This document shows positions 19,130 through 26,581 of a stretch of DNA of 50,491 nt, piece after piece (position 1 is the first letter of the stretch; each line of letters opens with the position of its first letter). The notes below the pieces were generated by a model that saw only the letters and a list, made by a program, of their open reading frames with translations, searched no databases and had not been told where the DNA came from. The stretch is taken from assembly GCF_013116825.1 (NCBI RefSeq), contig NZ_JABFNS010000059.1, positions 1 through 50,491 on the forward strand, in the 5' to 3' direction. The DNA comes from Myxococcus xanthus (lineage in GTDB: Bacteria; Myxococcota; Myxococcia; Myxococcales; Myxococcaceae). A program made the translations under genes and the position numbers.

Positions 19130-20035
19130 TCAGTCGTGCTCGTGCGCGGCTTCCTCGGGGCGGCCACCGACGGCTTCCAGCGACGTGCGCGCCGGCCGGA
19201 CGCGGTCGAAGGCCACCTCGCGCTGCCCCACGCCCGCGGCCGTGGTGTTGGCGATGCGCCGACGCGCCCTCGCGATGTAGTCCTGCACCAGCGCGGGGTC
19301 GGGGTGCGTCTTCAGCGCCTCCACCCACGTCTCGATGGCCTTCTCGTTCTCTCCGGCGTCGGCGCGCAGCTTGCCCATCTCGAAGAGGGCGTGCGGCGCC
19401 AGCTCGGAGTCCGGGAAGCGCGTGCGCAGGTCCGCGAAGGTGCGGGAGGCCTCCTGGCGGCGACCCTCCATCATCGCGATGGCCTGGGCTTGGAGGTACA
19501 GGGCGTCATCCACGTAGGCGCTCGTGGGGAAGCGCTCCATGACCCGGCGGGTCTCCAGCTCGCACTGCTGATAGTCACCCAGCTCGAAGTAGAGCTTGGT
19601 GACCAGGTAGTGCAGCTCCGCGCCCTGCGGTGGATTGAGCTTGAGGGCCGCGGTGAGCTGGTCGATGGCGCCGCGCAGGTCGCGGTAATGCACGCGCAGC
19701 AGGTCCGCCAGGATGATGCGGGACTCGAGCGCCTCCGGCGACTCGGGGCACTGCTGGATGAGCTCGCGGTAGACGCCCACCGCCTCCTTCACCTTGCGCT
19801 GCTCCAGCCAGTAGACATCCGCGGCCCCCTTGAGGGCGCGCGCGCGGAGCACCAGCGCCTCCGGTGAGGAGTCGTGGCGAAGCGCGTCGAAGGCCTTGCG
19901 GTACTCGACGAGCGCCTCGTCGGGCCGCTTCTCGAAGGTGGCGTCACGGGCCCGCTGGAGATGGTCCACGGGCTTGTCCCGGCACGCCGTGGCGGCCAGG
20001 GACAGCACGGCGAGCGCGAGCCGCAAGGACTTCAT
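19130..20035 (-). CDS. TPR-repeat lipoprotein
   Basis: The product is about 301 residues from ATG 20035. It begins with a lipoprotein signal (LRLALAVLSLAATAC, Cys about 18) and consists mostly of tetratricopeptide-like helical pairs, for example PDEALVEYRKAFDAL, VKEAVGVYRELIQQCPES, GAIDQLTAALKLNPPQ and NEKAIETWVEALKTHPD. The pattern resembles YbgF/BamD-type envelope scaffolds. A basic, disordered tail follows. It should sit on the periplasmic side of a membrane and bind proteins; the partner is unknown. The ATG overlaps the upstream stop by one base (TGATG), so it is translationally coupled to the Cys-rich lipoprotein gene. Confidence 0.88.
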   Translation of the reverse strand: MKSLRLALAVLSLAATACRDKPVDHLQRARDATFEKRPDEALVEYRKAFDALRHDSSPEALVLRARALKGAADVYWLEQRKVKEAVGVYRELIQQCPESPEALESRIILADLLRVHYRDLRGAIDQLTAALKLNPPQGAELHYLVTKLYFELGDYQQCELETRRVMERFPTSAYVDDALYLQAQAIAMMEGRRQEASRTFADLRTRFPDSELAPHALFEMGKLRADAGENEKAIETWVEALKTHPDPALVQDYIARARRRIANTTAAGVGQREVAFDRVRPARTSLEAVGGRPEEAAHEHD

Positions 20036-20325
20036 CAGTCGCAGGCCTCCGGCGTCACGGTGACGCACTTCGTGTCCTGACAGCGGACGCAGACTTCCAC
20101 TGGCGAGACGTCGGTGACGCAGACGTTGACGCGCGAGGTGCGCGGGCAGTCCTCGGCCGTGACGCAGCGGTAGGGCTCCCCGCCATCACGCGTGATGGCG
20201 CTGGCCGTCGAGCCACAGACTTCCAAGTCGTTGCATCCGAAGAGGCCCACCGCGATGGCGGCGAACGCTCCGCACAAGGCGCGTCTCACGGCGGCGGTTG
20301 TACCCGGATTCACCCGCGTCGTCAC
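20035..20325 (-). CDS. Small cysteine-rich lipoprotein
   Basis: This 96-residue protein carries a hydrophobic segment ending in a lipobox-like GLFGC (Cys about 31), then a short domain with eight more Cys (EVCGS, RCVTAEDC, VNVCV, EVCVRCQDTKC, EACD) suggesting several disulfide bonds or a metal site. Such short Cys-rich lipoproteins are common in myxobacteria and have no assigned function. The start is uncertain: GTG 20325 opens the frame and GTG 20313 is also possible. Its stop overlaps the start of the TPR lipoprotein, suggesting that the two work together at the cell surface. Confidence 0.75.
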   Translation of the reverse strand: MTTRVNPGTTAAVRRALCGAFAAIAVGLFGCNDLEVCGSTASAITRDGGEPYRCVTAEDCPRTSRVNVCVTDVSPVEVCVRCQDTKCVTVTPEACD

Positions 20326-20480
20326 TGACGCCCCGCTCGCTTGCCTGGCGCCAGGAGCCGCGTTCGCGATTTCGGGACAGGGATGTCAGGTGTGTCATGG
20401 AACACCCGGTGCCAGGGCCGCACTGAGCGCTCGCGTCAAGGCGCCGCCGGGGTGATGGCGGCGAAGGCAGCGACAGGGAC

Positions 20481-21338
20481 ATGCTGAGCGCCATCGCTCC
20501 AACGACACGCATGAGCCTTCCATCTCATCCAAGAGCCGTCATCACCGGCGCAGGCACCGGCCTGGGCCGCGCGCTCTGCGAGGAGCTCGCACGCAGACGG
20601 GCCCGCGTGCTCGTCACCGACATCAACGCCGCCTCCGCCGAGGAGACCGCGCTGCGCGTCAACCGCGCGGGAGGCGAAGCCCACGTCCATGTCTGTGATG
20701 TCACCGAGCCGGCCCAGGTCGAAGCCATGGCCGACGCCGCGGAGCGGCTCCTGGGCGGCGTGGACCTGCTGGTCAACAACGCGGGCGTCGTCAGCGCGGG
20801 CCGGGTGGGCGAGCTGTCGCTCTCCGAATGGAGGCGCGTGCTGGACATCAACCTGTGGGGCGTCATCCACGGCTGCCATGTCTTCGTCCCCCGGATGCGC
20901 AGGCAGGGGTCTGGCCACATCCTCAACATCGCCTCGACGGCGGGGCTCGTGTACGTGCCCGACCTGGCGGCCTACAACGTGTCCAAGGCGGGCGTGGTCG
21001 CGCTCTCCGAGACACTCCACGCCGAGCTGAGGTCCACCGGCATCGGCGTCACCGTGGCGTGCCCCAGCTTCTTCCGCACCCAGATTGCCAGTTCGGGCTC
21101 CTACGCCAACGACACGCTGCGCACCCTCGCGGTCGGGATGATGGATGCGGCCCGCCTGGGCCCGGAGACCATCGCGCACAGGCTCCTCAAGGCCGTGGAC
21201 GCGCGAAGCCTCTACACCGTCCCCATGGCGGATGCGCGCTGGGGCTGGCGCCTGCGTCGCTTGTCCCCCAGCCTCTTCCTCCGCGCCGTCGCCGCGATGG
21301 ACCGCTCCGCTCGCGCGTGGCTTCTGCGACGACGCTGA
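20481..21338 (+). CDS. SDR family oxidoreductase
   Basis: This is a classical short-chain dehydrogenase/reductase of about 275-285 residues. The NAD(P)-binding TGAGTGLG is near the N terminus, NNAGVVSAG follows, and the catalytic Ser is in NIASTAGL with the Tyr-Lys pair in YNVSK. The substrate is unknown. The extended C terminus (about residues 215-285, basic and with LFLRAVAAMDRSARAWLL) is typical of the membrane-associated SDR group that acts on lipids or steroids. The start may be ATG 20481 or ATG 20511; the latter gives the more usual distance to the glycine motif. It is divergent from the lipoprotein pair. Confidence 0.93.
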   Translation: MLSAIAPTTRMSLPSHPRAVITGAGTGLGRALCEELARRRARVLVTDINAASAEETALRVNRAGGEAHVHVCDVTEPAQVEAMADAAERLLGGVDLLVNNAGVVSAGRVGELSLSEWRRVLDINLWGVIHGCHVFVPRMRRQGSGHILNIASTAGLVYVPDLAAYNVSKAGVVALSETLHAELRSTGIGVTVACPSFFRTQIASSGSYANDTLRTLAVGMMDAARLGPETIAHRLLKAVDARSLYTVPMADARWGWRLRRLSPSLFLRAVAAMDRSARAWLLRRR

Positions 21339-21518
21339 GCCCCTTCAAGGCGCTGGCCGACAGAGGCCGCGCGCGGTGAGGCTCGGCGGCAACAGCCCGT
21401 CCTCGCCCGGCTTGCAGATGGGCGGCATCTCGCCACGCCCTTTCGGCGCGGTTCGTCCTGTCGCTGCGCCCGCCGTCAGTCGCAGCGCTTCCGCGAAAGG
21501 CTCAGCGTCTGAGCACCG

Positions 21519-21905
21519 TCAGTTGTTGCCGCGCGGCGCCTTGCCGGAGGTGAGCACCGCCTTGTCCACCGAGGCGACACCACTGCCGCGCCGCTTGAGC
21601 TGACGCGCGCGATCCTCCTGCTTCTTGTAGTGCTTCATCATCGCGACCATGTGTGGGTCGGACGTCTCGCAGTGCAGCTGCGTCACCTGCTGGTGGCGGC
21701 GGCCGAGCTCCTGCCACGTCTGGAGCATGGCCTGGTTGCCCAGGAGCCGCTCCTCGACGGAGTCGAGCACCGCGTCCATCGCCTCGCCTTCGGCCTCCAG
21801 CGCCGCGAGACGCTCCTGCGCCTCCTGAGAGGGCGACATGCACCCCGTGCCAAGGGAGAGTCCCATCGCCATGGAAAGCCCGAGCCACCTCCGCCGAATC
21901 CCCAC
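21519..21905 (-). CDS. Small lipoprotein with coiled-coil character
   Basis: The 128-residue product starts at GTG 21905 behind GGGAGG. It has a lipoprotein signal (WLGLSMAMGLSLGTGC, Cys 22) and then a helical stretch with heptad-like pattern (AQERLAALEAEGEAMDAVLD and onward), followed by a basic tail. Two more Cys are absent apart from one in LHCETSDP. It is probably an envelope structural or spacer lipoprotein; no family is recognised. A weak hairpin (GCTCAG/CTGAGC, 21500-21514) lies just after its stop. Confidence 0.75.
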   Translation of the reverse strand: MGIRRRWLGLSMAMGLSLGTGCMSPSQEAQERLAALEAEGEAMDAVLDSVEERLLGNQAMLQTWQELGRRHQQVTQLHCETSDPHMVAMMKHYKKQEDRARQLKRRGSGVASVDKAVLTSGKAPRGNN

Positions 21906-22135
21906 GTCGCCTCCCGCAGTGTCTCGCGCCGCCCACCGGCCGCTTACGCGAAACGCAAGCTAGGGAGGCACCCCCGGGGCGACAACCCGCTCCAGCAGCA
22001 GAGGCAGTCGTTCTTTCAGCAGGCGACGGTTCCCGACACTGGTGGCGCGGGGGACAGGTCGGCGGCGGAAGGGGGTGCGCACACACCTGCGTCCAGCCAA
22101 CGACGTGCAGCCGTCCACACACTGTCCAGTGACGT

Positions 22136-23353
22136 CTATTTCGGCACGGCCTTGAGCGATGCCTTGCCGTCCTTGATGACGACCTTGAACTCCACCGCCT
22201 TCGCGTTGTGCTGCTTGAGCAGCTCCGGCACCTGCTTGCGCAACGTGGCCGCCACCGCCTCGTAGGACAGCTTCGACGTGTCCTCCTGGCAGCGACGCTT
22301 CGCGGTGACGTACGCGTCGTAGACGGCGCGCAGCTTGTCGTCCGCCAACCCGCCTCCGCCGCTCGCCGAGGGAGGCCGGGGCGCGGCGGGGGAAGGCAGC
22401 GTCGAAGCGGGCCGCGACGGCGGAGGGATGCTGCCGGCCGCGCCCGCGCCGGGCGCCCTGGACGGGGGAGCCATGCTCCCGGCGCCAGCGGCCACGGGCC
22501 GCGACGGAGGCGGCGTGCCGCTCGCGCCGACGGCCGCGGTCCTCGACGGAGGCGGCGTGCTGGCCACGGCGCCCGGTGCCTTCGCCGCCATGCCCGGCGG
22601 CGCCACCGACGTGCCGTGCGCAGGCGTGCCACCCACCGCGGGCGTCACGGTGGGCTGCCCGCGCGGCGGTGTCCCCGCCACGGGCGCCACGGAGGGAATC
22701 CCTGTCAGCGGCGCAACGGCGGGGGTGCCTCGCAGCGGCGTGCTTCCCACCGCGGGCGTGAGGGGCGTGATGGCGGGCGTCAGCGGCGCGACCGCGGGCG
22801 GGCCCTTCGACGGCGCTCCACCCGTGGCCTGGAGAAAGCTGGCGGCCACCTGCGGCTCGTTGGCGGGACGGGGGCGGATCAACTCCTCCACCTCCTCGAA
22901 GTCCATGTCGGAGATGTCCTCCGGCAGTTCGACCACGCCCTTCTGGCCCGCCGTGCCCGTCGCGCCGGCCTTCTGGCTCTCCGCGCGGCGGCGCGCCTTG
23001 AAGACATCCCGGCGATAGGTGCCCGCTTCGATTTCCTGGAGCGTGCGCACCCACAGCCGTTCGTACGTGAGGAACTTGTTGTACAGGCCGGCGACGCGGA
23101 ACTTGGCGGAGGTGCTGCGGATGAACGCGCCCTTCAGCTTGTTCATCCGCTTCTTCAGGTCTTCGTGGGCGCGCGACGGCGCCTGACGCTCGTTGCCCAG
23201 GAAGTACTGTTCGTAGAGGTTGCGGAGGACGGCGACCTCCGCCTCCAGGACTTCGCACTCCTGGAGGACGGCCTCGCTGGAGCCGGGGTCGGCCGGGGTG
23301 GACCTGCCAGCGAAGCTCTTGGAAGCGGACTGTCGGGCGTCGGGGGGCGGCAT
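22136..23353 (-). CDS. MXAN_5187-type C-terminal domain protein with Pro/Ala-rich linker
   Basis: The 405-residue protein has three parts. Residues 25-135 are helical (ECEVLEAEVAVLRNLYEQYF, KKRMNKLKGAF, YERLWVRTLQEIEAGTYRRD). Residues about 170-320 are a long disordered linker of Pro, Ala, Gly and Thr with repeated PPPSRP and APLTP motifs. The C-terminal 75 residues (VYDAYVTAKRRCQEDTS, then KVVIKDGKASLKAVPK) resemble the domain named after M. xanthus MXAN_5187, from memory and so only moderately certain. No signal peptide or membrane helix is seen, so it is likely cytoplasmic. GAGGAG precedes the ATG. Function unknown. Confidence 0.8.
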   Translation of the reverse strand: MPPPDARQSASKSFAGRSTPADPGSSEAVLQECEVLEAEVAVLRNLYEQYFLGNERQAPSRAHEDLKKRMNKLKGAFIRSTSAKFRVAGLYNKFLTYERLWVRTLQEIEAGTYRRDVFKARRRAESQKAGATGTAGQKGVVELPEDISDMDFEEVEELIRPRPANEPQVAASFLQATGGAPSKGPPAVAPLTPAITPLTPAVGSTPLRGTPAVAPLTGIPSVAPVAGTPPRGQPTVTPAVGGTPAHGTSVAPPGMAAKAPGAVASTPPPSRTAAVGASGTPPPSRPVAAGAGSMAPPSRAPGAGAAGSIPPPSRPASTLPSPAAPRPPSASGGGGLADDKLRAVYDAYVTAKRRCQEDTSKLSYEAVAATLRKQVPELLKQHNAKAVEFKVVIKDGKASLKAVPK

Positions 23354-23394
23354 GACTCCTCAGAGTGTCCCCAAGAGGCCCGCGCGATTCAACC

Positions 23395-24699
23395 TCACGC
23401 AGCCGAGGGGGTGGGCCCCAGGCCTGCCGCCTCGCTCTCCCGCCGGCGGCCCTTCTGGGCGAGCAGCACCGCGCCAAAGGTGAACATGCACAGGGAGATG
23501 AACTGGCTGGTGGAGACATTGTACCACGCCTCCAGCGGCACCGCCGCCGCCAGTTCCCCCGCCCCCAGCGACTGGAGCAGGCCGTGCAGGGTGCCGCGCT
23601 CCACGTCCCCACGGAATAGCTCCACCGTGCTCCGCAGCACCGCGTAGGCCATCAGCCAGAACGCCAGGACGTGGCCATGGAAGCGGCGATAGCGCCGGGC
23701 GTACAGCAGCCCCACGAAGAGCACCAGCTGCCCGACGGACTCGAAGAGCTGGGTGGGGTACACCCCCAGGGTGTGGCCCTGCTGCGCCACCCAATCCGAG
23801 ATGCGCACCGCGCCAGGCGCGGCGTGGTGGAAGATTTCACCCGTGGCCTCCACGACGTACCGCGTGTCCTGGAGCTGGGACGAATACGCCAGGCTGGACG
23901 TGCTGCCCGCCCCGCCCAGGAGGTCCTGCGCCACCCCGCTGCCGGGGAAGTGCACGGCGGTGGCGGCATGCGCGGGCGCCACGTCCCCCCAGCAGCACCC
24001 CGCGCTGAAGCACCCCAGGCGGCCCAGGCACTGGCCCAACGACACGGTGGGGATGCACACGTCAGCGAGGCGCCAGAAGTCCAAGCCATGCATCCGCGCG
24101 AACACGAACGCGGCCGCGGACGCGCCAATCAGGCCGCCATAGAAGACGAGCCCTCCGCCCAGGGAGAACACCTGCGTCCAGTCACGGGCGTAGTCCTGCC
24201 AGTTCACGAGCACGAAGAGCAGCCGGCTCCCGCCGATACCGCCGAGCAGAATCCAGACTGTCATGTCCATGAGTTGCTCGCGCTTCTTCGGCCCCTCCAC
24301 GTCCACCCACGCTCCGTCCTTCAGCTCCAGCGTGCGCCATTCGTCCTGCGCCAGCCGGCCCGCCACCGTCACCGCGGTGATGAAGCCCAGGGCCAGCAGC
24401 AGGCCATAGGTGTGCACAGGGATGCCCTCGCCCTTGGCGCCCGGAAAGGCCCCGGGCGGCAGCGAATACCGCAGGGCGAACCAGGCCAGCACCGCGCCCA
24501 CGACGCCATACCCCGCGGCCCGCAGCAGCCGGTCTTGCGAGGACACCGGCGCGCGCGTGCCCGTCCGGGCATCCAGCTCACCCTCGGCGCTGCGCCATCC
24601 GTTGAAGACGACGTAGCCCACCGTGCCCGCGGCCATCGCGTACAGCAGGAGCTGCGACCAGAGCGAAGTGAACGTGAGGTGGACGAGGACAGGGAGCAT
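23395..24699 (-). CDS. Lgt-like membrane protein (prolipoprotein diacylglyceryl transferase family)
   Basis: This is an integral membrane protein of 434 residues in the Lgt family, whose canonical members attach diacylglycerol to the lipobox Cys. Family features are PVHTYGLLLALGF (residues 94-106), GGGLVFYGGLIG (181-192), GRLGCFSAGCCWG (226-238) and the late helices with YPTQLFES. It is larger than E. coli Lgt (291 residues) because of an extra N-terminal helical part of about 85 residues and a middle insert. Aligned to E. coli from memory, the position of His103 is Tyr187 and that of Asn146 is Cys230; Arg143 is kept (Arg227). These changes mark a divergent subfamily, so canonical activity is uncertain and I give no symbol. 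ATG 24699 is chosen because the upstream frame is non-coding in character. It follows two lspA genes in the same direction. Confidence 0.85.
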   Translation of the reverse strand: MLPVLVHLTFTSLWSQLLLYAMAAGTVGYVVFNGWRSAEGELDARTGTRAPVSSQDRLLRAAGYGVVGAVLAWFALRYSLPPGAFPGAKGEGIPVHTYGLLLALGFITAVTVAGRLAQDEWRTLELKDGAWVDVEGPKKREQLMDMTVWILLGGIGGSRLLFVLVNWQDYARDWTQVFSLGGGLVFYGGLIGASAAAFVFARMHGLDFWRLADVCIPTVSLGQCLGRLGCFSAGCCWGDVAPAHAATAVHFPGSGVAQDLLGGAGSTSSLAYSSQLQDTRYVVEATGEIFHHAAPGAVRISDWVAQQGHTLGVYPTQLFESVGQLVLFVGLLYARRYRRFHGHVLAFWLMAYAVLRSTVELFRGDVERGTLHGLLQSLGAGELAAAVPLEAWYNVSTSQFISLCMFTFGAVLLAQKGRRRESEAAGLGPTPSAA

Positions 24700-24787
24700 G
24701 GCACCGAAGGCTATCCTCGTTGCACGGGTGGAACGACACGCATGCGCGCATCCGGACCCGCCCGGCTGCTCGGCCCGATTCGGCGGC

Positions 24788-25396
24788 CTAGGCCTGGGTG
24801 GGGGCCTGGGCCGGCTTCTCCTTGCGGACGAAGGAGTCGACGATGAGCATTCCCACGCCAATGCAGATGGCCGCGTCGGCGATGTTGAAGGACGGGAAGG
24901 TCGCCTTGTCGAACCAGTGGACCTCGAGGAAGTCGATGACGAAGGCCCGGGCGATACGGTCGATGTAGTTGCCCAGCGCGCCGCCCAGCACCAGCGGCAG
25001 CCCCCACAGCGCCCACTTCTCTTCCGGGTCCGTGCCGGTCAGCTTGCGGAAGCTGAAGGTGATGAGGACGAGCGCGCCAATGATGGCCACGTGGAAGAGC
25101 GGCACCCGCGCCTCCGGCGGCATGCTCCGGAACATGCCCCACGCGGCGCCCGGGTTCTCCAGGTAGCGGATGCGGAAGAACGACTCCGAGACCTCGATGT
25201 GCCGCCGAGGCTGATAGTGCAGCCCCGTGAAGCCCTTGGGGGGCGGCTCGGAGTACATCGCGGCCAGGCGCTCGCCCAGGCGCTCCTTGCCATCCATCTG
25301 GGTGGTCAGCTCGCGGACGACGAGGTACTTCGTCCACTGGTCGAGCACGATGACGCCAAGGGCGACGGCGAGGAGGATGATGTATTTGCGCGGCAC
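24788..25396 (-). CDS. lspA: Lipoprotein signal peptidase II (copy nearer the lgt-like gene)
   Basis: LspA removes the signal peptide from lipidated prolipoproteins in the inner membrane. The 202-residue protein has four predicted membrane helices and the catalytic aspartates in GGALGNYIDR (Asp 146) and FNIADAAI (Asp 174). RYLENPGAAWGMF is also typical. It is longer than E. coli LspA (164) because about 40 residues are inserted between helix 1 and the NPGAAWG motif, in the periplasmic region. The second copy lies 33 bases upstream, and the lgt-like gene begins 88 bases downstream, so the three may form an operon for lipoprotein maturation. M. xanthus is known to have adjacent redundant lspA genes, LspA being the target of its antibiotic TA (myxovirescin). 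Confidence 0.96.
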   Translation of the reverse strand: MPRKYIILLAVALGVIVLDQWTKYLVVRELTTQMDGKERLGERLAAMYSEPPPKGFTGLHYQPRRHIEVSESFFRIRYLENPGAAWGMFRSMPPEARVPLFHVAIIGALVLITFSFRKLTGTDPEEKWALWGLPLVLGGALGNYIDRIARAFVIDFLEVHWFDKATFPSFNIADAAICIGVGMLIVDSFVRKEKPAQAPTQA

Positions 25397-25429
25397 GGGC
25401 CGGGACTTACACCAGCCGCCGCCCGCCCG

Positions 25430-26026
25430 TCACGGCTTGGGGCTTTTCGGCGCCCGCAGCGAGTCCAGCAGCAGGAGCCCCACGCCGACGGTGATGGCCA
25501 CGTCCGCCACGTTGAAGGTCGGCCAGCGCATCCCCGGCTGGTTGCGCCAGTGCCAGTCGATGAAGTCGATGACGTAGCCACGCAGCAACCTGTCCACGAA
25601 GTTGCCCAGCGCGCCACCCGCCACCAGCGCCAGGGACACCCGGGCCAGCCGCTGCTCCATGGGCGTGCGCCGGTACATCACGAAGATGAAGCCCATGGCC
25701 GCCAGGCTCACCACGAGGAAGAAGAGGCGCCGCACGCCCTCGGGCAAGTCGCCGAAGATGCCCCAGGCCGCGCCCGGGTTCTCCACGTAGCGGAAGTGCC
25801 AGTAGTCCTCGATGAAGCGATAGGGCCGCAGCACCCGGAACGTCCCGTCCTCGGGCGGCGGGCGGTTGTCCAGGTTCTGCTCGGTGACGAAGCCCGTCAC
25901 CCGCGCCAGGCCTTCCCGCCCATCCAGGGCGTCCGTCAGCCGGGAGACAGCCAGGTACTTGGTCACCTGGTCTGCGGCGAGCACCGCGACAATCAAGAGG
26001 AGGACGAATCGATGGGAGGCTTTCAT
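25430..26026 (-). CDS. lspA: Lipoprotein signal peptidase II (second copy)
   Basis: This 198-residue paralogue of the neighbouring LspA keeps both catalytic aspartates (GGALGNFVDR, Asp 145; FNVADVAI, Asp 175), the NPGAAWG motif and four membrane helices. It carries its own insert of similar length after helix 1, with different sequence (TEQNLDNRPPPEDGTFRVL). The two copies share perhaps half their residues by eye, so they are old duplicates, and both look functional. It should act on the many lipoproteins made by this organism. It is the first gene of the minus-strand group and is divergent from the DUF1279 gene. Confidence 0.96.
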   Translation of the reverse strand: MKASHRFVLLLIVAVLAADQVTKYLAVSRLTDALDGREGLARVTGFVTEQNLDNRPPPEDGTFRVLRPYRFIEDYWHFRYVENPGAAWGIFGDLPEGVRRLFFLVVSLAAMGFIFVMYRRTPMEQRLARVSLALVAGGALGNFVDRLLRGYVIDFIDWHWRNQPGMRWPTFNVADVAITVGVGLLLLDSLRAPKSPKP

Positions 26027-26146
26027 GTCGCGTGCCCTCCTCTATCGCGCCCTCCCGAGTCCTGACAACGAAGAGCGCCCACCCGCCCCCTCCTTGTCCG
26101 CTCGCTCCATCTCCCGGCCAGCACGGGTTTGGGGCATGGTGTCGCC

Positions 26147-26521
26147 ATGCCGCCTGTTGAGCCCGACGTGAATCCTTCAGTCTCCGACACGCCCCCACCC
26201 ACCGAGGCCGCGGCCAAGCCAGCGAAGCCCTCGCTGATGGCCCGCTTCAAGAACCTGATGCTTGAATACGGGCCGCTGGCGCTGGTGGTGAACTACGTCA
26301 TCTTCGGCCTGGTCATCGTGGGCTTCTACGCCGCCATCAAGTCTGGCTTCCAGCCCAGCAGCACCGGCGAGAAGGCGGGCAGTTGGGCGGCGGCCTACGC
26401 GGCGTCGCAGGTGGTGAAGCCGCTGCGCCTGGCCGCGGTGTTCGTGCTGACGCCGCTCATCGCCCGGATTCCTCCCGTGGCGCGTTTCATCGAGCAGAAC
26501 AAGCACAAGTGGAGCTTCTGA
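26147..26521 (+). CDS. DUF1279 (FAM210-like) membrane protein
   Basis: The 124-residue protein has a disordered Pro/Ala-rich N terminus, then LEYGPLALVVNYVIFGLVIV (one membrane helix) and a second hydrophobic stretch (VVKPLRLAAVFVLTPLIARI). The pattern YGPLAL, followed by AAYAASQVVKPLRL, fits the DUF1279/FAM210 family, whose eukaryotic members act in mitochondria and whose bacterial role is unknown. ATG 26147 is preferred to the upstream TTG in frame. It is divergent from lspA and converges on the exonuclease-fold lipoprotein gene. Confidence 0.78.
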   Translation: MPPVEPDVNPSVSDTPPPTEAAAKPAKPSLMARFKNLMLEYGPLALVVNYVIFGLVIVGFYAAIKSGFQPSSTGEKAGSWAAAYAASQVVKPLRLAAVFVLTPLIARIPPVARFIEQNKHKWSF

Positions 26522-26530
26522 GCCGAGGCC

Positions 26531-26556
26531 CGCGGCGGCCCAGGATGGCCGCCGCG
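26531..26556. terminator. Strong hairpin between convergent genes
   Basis: CGCGGCGGCC (26531-26540) and GGCCGCCGCG (26547-26556) form a perfect 10-base stem with a 6-base loop. It lies between the stops of two convergent genes (26521 and 26582) and can act in both directions, although no T tract is present. Confidence 0.6.
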
Positions 26557-26581
26557 AACCCGCCAGAGAGGGCGTCCCCTC

